The translations under genes and the position numbers were made by a program. A stretch of DNA of 29,255 nt from Anaerotignum sp. GTDB taxonomy: Bacteria; Bacillota; Clostridia; Lachnospirales; Anaerotignaceae. The stretch covers positions 1 through 29,255 of the forward strand of contig JAHHTX010000015.1 of NCBI GenBank assembly GCA_020024255.1, read 5' to 3'. The notes below the pieces were generated by a model. The model made no database searches, was not told where the DNA came from, and worked only from the letters and a program-made list of their open reading frames with translations. Below are positions 23,398 through 29,255 of this stretch, piece by piece (the stretch's first letter is position 1; the number at the start of each line of letters is the position of its first letter).

Positions 23398-23426
23398 GAA
23401 TCTCGACCAAATGACAGCCGAGATTC
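23398..23426 (-). terminator. Hairpin between iorB2 and the CoA-transferase gene
   Basis: A perfect 8-bp stem GAATCTCG/CGAGATTC with a 13-nt loop, followed on the minus strand by the pyrimidine-rich CTTCTTCTC rather than a pure T run. It could be a weak terminator or a processing/attenuation hairpin that lowers expression of the downstream CoA-transferase and transporter genes. Confidence 0.5.
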
Positions 23427-23468
23427 TTTCCACTCATAAGAAATAGTGCTTACGCCATCACTGCCCTA

Positions 23469-24041
23469 TCACACTAAATCCATGCCTACCTGCAAAGCTT
23501 TTAAGTTATCTTCAATAAAAGCAGGTTTTACATTTTCTCTTACGATTTTTTCCCAATCAATATTATCCAATTTCATGGTCTTAATAATTGTACCCAATAA
23601 AATAATATTCATTACTTTTCCGTTGCCCAATTTCATGGCTTCTTCTGTTGCATTGATAATGGTCACCTGTTTGCAGGCTTTTTTGATTTCCTCAATAATG
23701 TCTGTAGAGTATTCCGCCTTGCCCATAATCACCGGCATAGGCATCATTTCATGGTCATTGATAACCATTTTCCCGTCTGCCTTCAGGTATTCCAACCATC
23801 TCAATGCCTCCATTTTTTCAAAAGAAACAATCATGTCTGCTGAACCCTTTTCAATAACAGGAGACCAAACCTGCTCTCCGTATCTTACCTGTGAAGATAC
23901 ACTGCCACCCCTCTGACTCATGCCATGAATTTCGCTCATCTTTACATCGTAGCCTTCTTCCATCAATCCCAATGTCAACAGCTTTGATGCCAAAATCGTT
24001 CCCTGACCGCCAACACCTACTAACAACACGCTCTTTGTCAT
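23469..24041 (-). CDS. iorB: Indolepyruvate:ferredoxin oxidoreductase beta subunit, second copy
   Basis: A 190-aa gamma-type subunit of a 2-oxoacid:ferredoxin oxidoreductase. VLLVGVGGQGTILASKLL (nucleotide-like fold start), SEIHGMSQRGGSVSSQVRYG and NIILLGTIIKTM are conserved. By hand alignment it differs from the first iorB copy at about 25 of 187 positions (about 87% identical). The frame is fully intact. The ATG at 24041 overlaps the end of a decayed iorA (its stop is at 24043-24045), mirroring the iorA-iorB junction upstream. It may partner the single intact IorA, giving two alternative complexes. Confidence 0.9.
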   Translation of the reverse strand: MTKSVLLVGVGGQGTILASKLLTLGLMEEGYDVKMSEIHGMSQRGGSVSSQVRYGEQVWSPVIEKGSADMIVSFEKMEALRWLEYLKADGKMVINDHEMMPMPVIMGKAEYSTDIIEEIKKACKQVTIINATEEAMKLGNGKVMNIILLGTIIKTMKLDNIDWEKIVRENVKPAFIEDNLKALQVGMDLV

Positions 24042-24042
24042 A

Positions 24043-24531
24043 TTACTTCTCCACCTTTCCAATTACATTCTTTGGACAAATCTGTCGGCAAATATCGCAT
24101 CTTATTGACTGCAAGGGGTCAATCTCTGCTTTCTTATCATTTCTGTACAATAATCGTTTTGTTGTCCAAAATAATGTTTACTGTTTCAGAGTCACTGTAA
24201 AAACATTCTGTCAAAAAGTTGATACTTGTATGGAAGAAGGTAGACTCTCCCGGCACAAAAACAACACACATATCTTCCCGAAACATATCAAAAATCTTTA
24301 CTGCACCATGCTCCATAGAAAAGCCTTCGGTCATATAACCATTAGAAGAATTTTTGTCGCTTCTAATGCCACCTTTACATTCGGTGTCCCTTCTGCACAT
24401 ATTTTCGGAGAGCCTGATAAATTTTTCAGTATTTCCGTATTGGGTGTACCAAAATAATTAGATGATGACTTTTTAACAGTTTCATTCCATACACAGTAAC
24501 AAAGATGGAAATAATCTTCTACAAAAACCAT
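24043..24531 (-). pseudogene. Decayed second copy of iorA (internal deletions and frameshifts)
   Basis: Three collinear fragments of iorA survive in different frames. Upstream (about 24350-24490) is YFGTPNTEILKNLSG...TPNVKVALEATK, matching YPGTPSTEIVENMS...APNEKVAMEA of the intact protein. In another frame (about 24145-24345), HGAVKIFD and ESTFFHTSINFLTECFY match the TPP-binding DSTFFHTGINSLTECLY. At the end (24043-24138), KKAEIDPLQSIRCDICRQICP and a stop match KKAEIDSLQCVGCGVCEQVCP, with ferredoxin cysteines lost. Several hundred residues are missing between the first two fragments and about 150 between the last two. It sits exactly where iorA should stand relative to the second iorB. Confidence 0.9.
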
Positions 24532-24612
24532 ATTTTTTTTCCAAACAGAGCTTTTACTTCTGTGATGCTGTTTTTATCGTCCTATAACAAATTGTAGAAT
24601 CTTTTTCTCTGA

Positions 24613-25200
24613 TTAAATCAAAGACATTCCTACACGAATTGCTTTCAGGTTATCTTCTACAAAAGCGGGCTTTACATTTTCTTTTACAATTTTATCCCAG
24701 TCAATATCTTCAAGACCCATTGTCTTAATAATTGTTCCCAGAAGGATAATATTCATTACCTTACCATTGCCCAGTTTCATGGCTTCCTCTGTTGCATTGA
24801 TAATGGTCACATTGTCGCAGCTCTTTTTGATTTCATCTGCAATATCTGCAGCATATTCTGCTTTTCCCATAATAACGGGCATAGGCATCATTTCATGATT
24901 GTTTACTACAATTTTGCCATCTTTTTTCAGATATTCTAGCCATCTTAAGGCTTCCATTTTTTCAAAAGAAACAATCATATCCGCAGAGCCTCTTTCAATA
25001 ACGGGTGACCAAACTTCTTTGCCGTATCTAACCTGTGAAGATACACTGCCACCTCTTTGGCTCATGCCGTGGATTTCACTCATTTTTACATCATAGCCTT
25101 CTTCCATCAAACCCAATGTCAACAGCTTAGATGCCAAAATTGTACCCTGACCGCCTACACCTACCAACAAAACATTTTTTGTCTTTGCGTCTGCTCCCAT
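24613..25200 (-). CDS. iorB: Indolepyruvate:ferredoxin oxidoreductase beta subunit
   Basis: A 195-aa subunit that pairs with IorA to oxidise aryl-pyruvates (indolepyruvate, phenylpyruvate, hydroxyphenylpyruvate) to the arylacetyl-CoA with reduction of ferredoxin. It has the VLLVGVGGQGTILASKLL motif near the N terminus and the SQRGGSVSSQVRYG loop. The start lies within four bases of the iorA stop, with AAAGGAGG inside the end of iorA, so the two are translationally coupled. A closely similar second copy lies downstream. Confidence 0.95.
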   Translation of the reverse strand: MGADAKTKNVLLVGVGGQGTILASKLLTLGLMEEGYDVKMSEIHGMSQRGGSVSSQVRYGKEVWSPVIERGSADMIVSFEKMEALRWLEYLKKDGKIVVNNHEMMPMPVIMGKAEYAADIADEIKKSCDNVTIINATEEAMKLGNGKVMNIILLGTIIKTMGLEDIDWDKIVKENVKPAFVEDNLKAIRVGMSLI

Positions 25201-25203
25201 TGC

Positions 25204-26982
25204 TTAGTCCTCCTTTCCGATTGCGTGTGTCGGACAAACCTGTTCACATACGCCGCAGCCTACACACTGTAAAGAATCGATTTCTGCTTTTTTCGTTTCT
25301 CTGTTTACAAACAAAGCAGGACAGCCTGTTTTCAAGCACTTCTTACATCCGATACATTTTTCTGCATCTACGACATCTTTTGTCTTGTACGCATCAGGGA
25401 AATGTGCTTTATCATCATCGCTGAATTTCTTCAGTACGCAAGGCCATTTTGTGATGATAACGGAAGGTGCATCTAATTCCAAAGCCCAATCCAATGTTTC
25501 TTTTACTTCATTCAGATTGTTGGGGTCAATGGTTTTGATATTCTTTGCACCCAAAGCTCTGCATACGGTTTCAATATCAATCATGTTTGCTTCACTGCCG
25601 TTTGCGTGTTTACCGGAACCGGGGTTTTCCTGATGACCTGTCATGCCTGTAATTCTGTTGTCCAAAATGACACTAACTGTTTTGGATTCGTTGTACAGAC
25701 ATTCAGTCAGGGAGTTGATACCTGTATGGAAGAATGTAGAATCCCCCATTACGCCTACTACTCTTGTGTTTTCGCCTTTCTTTTCAAAAGCTTTTGCAGC
25801 ACCGTGTCCCGTTGAGAATGCAGCACCCATACAAATACAGCTGTCCATTGCATTATAAGGTTCTGCAAAACCTAATGTATAACAACCGATATCGCCGGTA
25901 ACCATAACATTCTTTCTCTTGCCCAGTTCGTAGAAGAAGCCACGGTGAGGACATCCTGCACAAAGTGCGGGTGGTCTGGGAACAACCTTTGCTTTGTCAT
26001 AGTCAATGGTATCAAAAGCATTACCATATACGCTCTTTCTGATAACATCAGAAGTCATTTCATCATATTCAGGGAAAATATCTTTACCTTTTACTGCAAA
26101 GCCCAGTTTCTTTACTTCATTTTCCAGCAAAGGATCGTTTTCTTCAATCACATAGATTGTGTCCAAATCCTTGCAGAATGCTGTCATTTTTTCTGTAGGC
26201 AGTGGATATGTAAAGCCAAGCTTCAGATAGTTCACATCATCGCCAAATACTTCTTTTGCAAAAGAATAGCACATACCGGAAGTAATTACCCCTGTTTTGC
26301 TGCCATTGTCTTCTACAAAGTTCATTGGTGTTTCTTCAGAGAATGCTTTCAGTCTTTTCATTCTGGCAGCCACTTCTACTCTGCGCTGTTTTGCAAAGGC
26401 AGGCACCATAACGTATTTCTGTGCATTCTTTTCGTATGGCTTTACAGGAGCTTTTTCCATACGTTCCCCACATTCCACAATACCCTTGGAATGACAAGCT
26501 CTTGTGGTCATTCGCATCAAAACAGGTGTATCGAAGCGTTCAGAAATTTCATATGCTTCTATCATAAAATTCTTTGCTTCTTCACTGCTTGCAGGCTCCA
26601 GCATAGGAATCATCGCAGCTCTTGCATAGTTTCTGTTATCCTGTTCATTCTGAGAAGAATGTTGTCCTGGCTCGTCGGCTGTAATGATAACCATACCACC
26701 GTTTACACCCGTATAAGCATAAGTAAACATAGGATCAGCTGCCACATTCAAACCAACATGTTTCATCGCTGCCAAACTTCTGACACCTGCTATAGAAGCA
26801 CCAATAGCAGCTTCCATTGCTACCTTTTCGTTTGGTGCCCATTCGGAATATACTTCCTTATGCATGGACATATTCTCTACGATTTCCGTAGAAGGTGTGC
26901 CGGGATATGCAGATGCAACCAAAACACCTGCTTCCCATGCGCCACGCACTAAAGCTTCATTACCTGTCATCAGTTTTTTCAT
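25204..26982 (-). CDS. iorA: Indolepyruvate:ferredoxin oxidoreductase alpha subunit
   Basis: A 592-aa cytoplasmic, oxygen-sensitive TPP/Fe-S enzyme subunit. The N-terminal pyrimidine-binding domain has MTGNEALVRGA and AYPGTPSTEI (25-34). The TPP/metal-binding region has CAGCPHRG, GDIGCYTLG and GDSTFFHTGINSL. The C-terminal double ferredoxin domain has cysteines at 543, 546, 549 and 554 (CIGCKKCLKTGCP) and 573, 576, 579 and 583 (CVGCGVCEQVCP). The length is typical for IorA. AAAGGAGG precedes the ATG, and a long structured leader with its own promoter lies upstream. Together with iorB it channels transaminated amino acids into an acyl-CoA and reduced ferredoxin. Substrate choice beyond the aryl-pyruvate class is inferred from family only. 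Confidence 0.96.
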   Translation of the reverse strand: MKKLMTGNEALVRGAWEAGVLVASAYPGTPSTEIVENMSMHKEVYSEWAPNEKVAMEAAIGASIAGVRSLAAMKHVGLNVAADPMFTYAYTGVNGGMVIITADEPGQHSSQNEQDNRNYARAAMIPMLEPASSEEAKNFMIEAYEISERFDTPVLMRMTTRACHSKGIVECGERMEKAPVKPYEKNAQKYVMVPAFAKQRRVEVAARMKRLKAFSEETPMNFVEDNGSKTGVITSGMCYSFAKEVFGDDVNYLKLGFTYPLPTEKMTAFCKDLDTIYVIEENDPLLENEVKKLGFAVKGKDIFPEYDEMTSDVIRKSVYGNAFDTIDYDKAKVVPRPPALCAGCPHRGFFYELGKRKNVMVTGDIGCYTLGFAEPYNAMDSCICMGAAFSTGHGAAKAFEKKGENTRVVGVMGDSTFFHTGINSLTECLYNESKTVSVILDNRITGMTGHQENPGSGKHANGSEANMIDIETVCRALGAKNIKTIDPNNLNEVKETLDWALELDAPSVIITKWPCVLKKFSDDDKAHFPDAYKTKDVVDAEKCIGCKKCLKTGCPALFVNRETKKAEIDSLQCVGCGVCEQVCPTHAIGKED

Positions 26983-27015
26983 AGTATTCCTCCTTTTTGA
27001 TGTGCAAATCTGTTA

Positions 27016-27030
27016 AAGTTGTAACAACTT
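27016..27030. promoter_or_regulatory. Short perfect palindrome near the iorA start
   Basis: AAGTTGT, one base, ACAACTT: a perfect 7-bp inverted repeat about 35 bp before the iorA start codon. It lies within the predicted leader, so it could be an operator or a small RNA hairpin. No regulator gene is nearby. Confidence 0.35.
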
Positions 27031-27041
27031 GTTATATTACA

Positions 27042-27110
27042 GATAACAGCTTCATTCCGGAGTATGGCAGTAAAACACCATCGTTTTTCTCCAAGAAAGA
27101 AGCTGTTATC
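27042..27110 (-). ncRNA. Candidate structured leader RNA of the ior operon (unrecognised)
   Basis: A perfect 12-bp helix, GATAACAGCTTC with GAAGCTGTTATC, closes a 45-nt interior. On the minus strand the interior can form TTGGAG/CTCCGG (with G-U pairs) and, inside that, ATGG/CCAT around a 10-nt loop, giving a three-tier stem with internal loops. Upstream in the same leader are small hairpins at 27248-27261, 27265-27277 and 27288-27299, plus a competing TTGCTG/CAGCAA pair (27235-27240/27259-27264). I see no T-box sequence and no riboswitch consensus that I know. The gene-free stretch 26983-27492 contains nothing else obvious. Confidence 0.5.
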
Positions 27111-27327
27111 ATGTATCCATATAAAAACACTTTTAAAAATACTGGCTTTTATCCCAAAGACTCTAACACTTTATTCACAAAGAGAAGAATCCGATAAAAG
27201 GAATCAAATTATTGATATGATGACGATTACCTTCTTGCTGCCAAATCCTGTGCAACCACAGCAACAGGTATTACCTGCAACAAAGAGGATTGACCAATCG
27301 ATTCTATTGCAAATCGAATGCCTTTAT

Positions 27328-27357
27328 ATTATACCATTACTTCTGCCAAATTTTCAA
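27328..27357 (-). promoter_or_regulatory. Candidate promoter of the ior operon
   Basis: On the minus strand, TTGAAA (27357-27352) and a perfect TATAAT (27333-27328) are separated by 18 bp. Transcription would begin near 27321, leaving a leader of about 340 nt before iorA. Confidence 0.65.
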
Positions 27358-27492
27358 ATGTTTTTTTTGTGTTTTCTATTAAAATTTAATTGAAATAAAC
27401 AGATTTACTATATGATTATGTGATTATTTATGCTTACATACCTAATACATCTGTTTTTTATAAAACTTTTTATCGATTATGACCCATTATGC

Positions 27493-28782
27493 CTAATTTG
27501 TTTCATTTGCATTCTTGCAAGGAATAAAGTGTCCGATAATACCACCAACAATAGCAGGAATAACCCATGCACACTGATAGGAGGAAAAAGGAATAGCCTG
27601 TGTATATGTAAGAGGCAGACCAAATCCTGATAAGAATTCAGACAAGCTGATAATCAATGCAAAAAGTGTTGCAACACGAATTACGTTATCATTTTTGATG
27701 TATTTTCCAAAGAACATCAGAACTGACATCGTGATAAAGCAAGGATACAAAATGTTCAGAATAGGACCTGCAAATGCAATGATTTTTTCAACACCCAGAT
27801 TGGAAATCAAGAAACAGAAAGCACTCATTGCAATAACAACAACTTTGTATTTGCATTTGCCGTTTGTCAATTGTTCCAAAGTACCTGCGAAACCAGATGT
27901 CAGACCGATTGCTGTTGTCAAACAAGCAAACAGAACGATAATTGCCATCATAATTACGCCCCATGTACCCATAATTTCCTGTGTAATTGCAACCAACAAT
28001 GCTGCCTGGCTGTATTCTGCAAAACTTTCTACAGTAGAAACCGTAGCACCAAGGTAAGCAAGACCGCAGTATACAATAAACAGTAATATTCCTGAAACCA
28101 GAGCCGCCTTACCAAGCAGTTTTGTTTGATCTTCGCTGCTTGTATAACCTTTTGCTGTAATTGCACCCATAATTGCAATAATAACCATACCAATGCCCAG
28201 AGGGTCCATTGTCTGGTAACCGTTTACAATACCTTCTTTAATAGAGTTTACTGTGGGTTCCAAAGCTACAGGGCCGATAGGGTCGATAATACCCATAATC
28301 AACAGAACCAAAATACAAAGAACCAGAACAGGTGTCAAGACATTACCTACGATATCTACGATTTTGGAAGGGCGAATCGTCAAGAAACATACAATTGCAA
28401 AGAAAATAAAGCTAAATACCCAAATGCTCAAACCGGGGAACATCTGTGACCAACCCATATCAAATGTTGTTGCAGCTGTTCTGGGAACACAAACAATGGG
28501 TGCCAAACATACTGCAATAATAATGGCAACAACCACAGATGCTTTCTTACCCAATCTGCTCGGAACACCCGTCATGGATAAGTCGCCGCTGCGAAGCGTT
28601 GCAAAAATAGTCAACATACAAAGACCAACGTCTACTAAAAAGAAGAAGAAATAACCCAGGAACCACTGTGTACCTGTCATTCTTCCCAAGAAAGGCGGAA
28701 AAATCAAGTTTCCGGCGCCAAAGAATATTGCAAACATGGTCAAGCCAACTGCCATAATATCCTTGCCTTTAATCTTATTCAT
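27493..28782 (-). CDS. brnQ: Branched-chain amino acid uptake carrier, BrnQ/LIVCS family
   Basis: A 429-aa inner-membrane transporter with about twelve hydrophobic segments. The N terminus has the LIVCS hallmark AVGLTMFAIFFGAGNLIFPPFLG, followed by LRSGDLSMTGVPSRLGKKAS and later VCVPRTAATTFDMG; IGMVIIAIMGAITAKGYTS is also typical. The family imports leucine, isoleucine and valine with sodium or protons. ATG 28782 is chosen over 28803 because AAAGGAG lies eight bases before it. It is upstream of, and in the same orientation as, the ior genes, with about 510 bp and a separate promoter between them, so it is a neighbour rather than an evident operon member. No clear terminator was found after it. 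Confidence 0.93.
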   Translation of the reverse strand: MNKIKGKDIMAVGLTMFAIFFGAGNLIFPPFLGRMTGTQWFLGYFFFFLVDVGLCMLTIFATLRSGDLSMTGVPSRLGKKASVVVAIIIAVCLAPIVCVPRTAATTFDMGWSQMFPGLSIWVFSFIFFAIVCFLTIRPSKIVDIVGNVLTPVLVLCILVLLIMGIIDPIGPVALEPTVNSIKEGIVNGYQTMDPLGIGMVIIAIMGAITAKGYTSSEDQTKLLGKAALVSGILLFIVYCGLAYLGATVSTVESFAEYSQAALLVAITQEIMGTWGVIMMAIIVLFACLTTAIGLTSGFAGTLEQLTNGKCKYKVVVIAMSAFCFLISNLGVEKIIAFAGPILNILYPCFITMSVLMFFGKYIKNDNVIRVATLFALIISLSEFLSGFGLPLTYTQAIPFSSYQCAWVIPAIVGGIIGHFIPCKNANETN

Positions 28783-28885
28783 TATACAATCTCCTTTCTG
28801 CACACTAAGTCATAATGTGTTCATTACCTGTACACATATTCCCCCATGAAAAATTTATCCAAGAAATACAGAAGATATGAACTAC

Positions 28886-29031
28886 TTATAACTATTTACT
28901 CATACTGCAAAACTGTAATGCAACTTTCACATCGTTTCTGCAATCCTTCAGCGGCTTCCCCATAGTTATGTCGATACTTTTGCATATCTACTGTTTGGCT
29001 GTGTCAGATTGCTTTTTTCTGTTCCTTTCAT
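28886..29031 (-). other. Two overlapping small reading frames upstream of brnQ, doubtful
   Basis: On the minus strand a 21-codon frame (29031-28966) starts MKGTEKSNLTQPNSRYAKVS. An overlapping 29-codon frame (28985-28896) ends GLQKRCESCITVLQYE. The first has a poorly spaced GAGAGGTG before its ATG; the second has no SD. They read as if one peptide were broken by a one-base shift, which could mean a decayed small gene or a dispersed repeat. The rest of 28,783-29,255 contains no other recognisable gene. Confidence 0.25.
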
Positions 29032-29215
29032 CACCTCTCTGTTTTTTTTATTGAAAATATGTGGAAGTGCAAATTACATACGCTAATAAAATGTTGATTA
29101 TGCAGTCATGCTGCCAATCCTGACAAAATCGAAATGTACAGGACAATAATTTCATACATTCCACCTGTCTGCCCTACAATAATTGTTAGATTTTTACCAA
29201 TACTTTTTGTTATAT

Positions 29216-29245
29216 ATTTTATCAGATATGAATAATAATTTGCAA
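29216..29245 (-). promoter_or_regulatory. Candidate far-upstream promoter for brnQ
   Basis: On the minus strand, TTGCAA (29245-29240) and TAAAAT (29221-29216) are 18 bp apart. If used for brnQ it would give a leader of over 400 nt; it could instead serve a small RNA or the small frames at 28,886-29,031. Confidence 0.35.
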
Positions 29246-29255
29246 AATTTTATCC

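Noticed and set aside
25945..26952. Plus-strand open frame of about 335 codons opposite iorA
   Set aside because: Antisense to a clear IorA with all family motifs; its composition is His/Cys/Phe-rich, as expected for a shadow frame.
26983..27321. T-box riboswitch in the ior leader
   Set aside because: The conserved T-box sequence (AGGGTGG...CCGCG type) and a matching antiterminator/terminator pair are absent.

Overview
The window looks like chromosomal DNA of an anaerobic, amino-acid-fermenting, low-to-medium-GC Firmicute of the class Clostridia. A BofA homologue next to a DUF2508 (YaaL-like) gene points to an endospore-forming lineage. An indolepyruvate:ferredoxin oxidoreductase locus, a CoA-transferase and a BrnQ carrier point to amino-acid oxidation. 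A Lachnospirales/Anaerotignum-like host is my best guess; it rests on gene content only. I see no tRNA, rRNA, CRISPR array, transposase or phage gene.

Positions 1-9,790 are all on the minus strand. They hold a TPP-riboswitch-controlled thiW-thiM/E unit with a fused kinase/synthase, then thioredoxin, then a roughly 270-nt tandem-hairpin element. Next come a YtrA-type GntR regulator with an ABC exporter (one ATPase, two paralogous permeases) and a zinc-ribbon gene, then ddl-murI for cell-wall precursors. The block ends with an FMN-riboswitch-controlled ribU. Tex and a metallo-beta-lactamase-fold protein follow (9,787-13,167, minus).

Positions 13,476-17,141 are on the plus strand: rpsF-ssb-rpsR with a strong terminator, a DUF2508 gene, bofA, a rhomboid protease with a soluble N-terminal extension, and a family-4-like uracil-DNA glycosylase that lacks the usual iron-sulfur cysteines. 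A cluster of three perfect DnaA boxes lies just upstream of the glycosylase.

Positions 17,295-20,336 (minus) encode a large cysteine-free secreted protein with a C-terminal stalk/copper-amine-oxidase-N-like domain. It is probably an abundant surface-layer-type protein. It has a consensus promoter, a roughly 230-nt 5' leader, and a second DnaA-box cluster upstream.

Positions 20,803-29,255 (minus) form a catabolic neighbourhood, in transcription order: brnQ (amino-acid uptake), a long structured leader, iorA-iorB, a decayed second iorA, an intact second iorB, an acyl-CoA:carboxylate CoA-transferase and an OFA-family MFS transporter. A coherent reading is uptake of an amino acid, oxidation of its 2-keto acid to an acyl-CoA plus reduced ferredoxin, CoA transfer to another acid, and export of the product. 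The transaminase would have to lie elsewhere.

The least explained elements are the ior leader RNA, the duplicated and half-decayed iorAB, the DnaA-box clusters, the cluster-less glycosylase and the hairpin array at 3,000-3,269.
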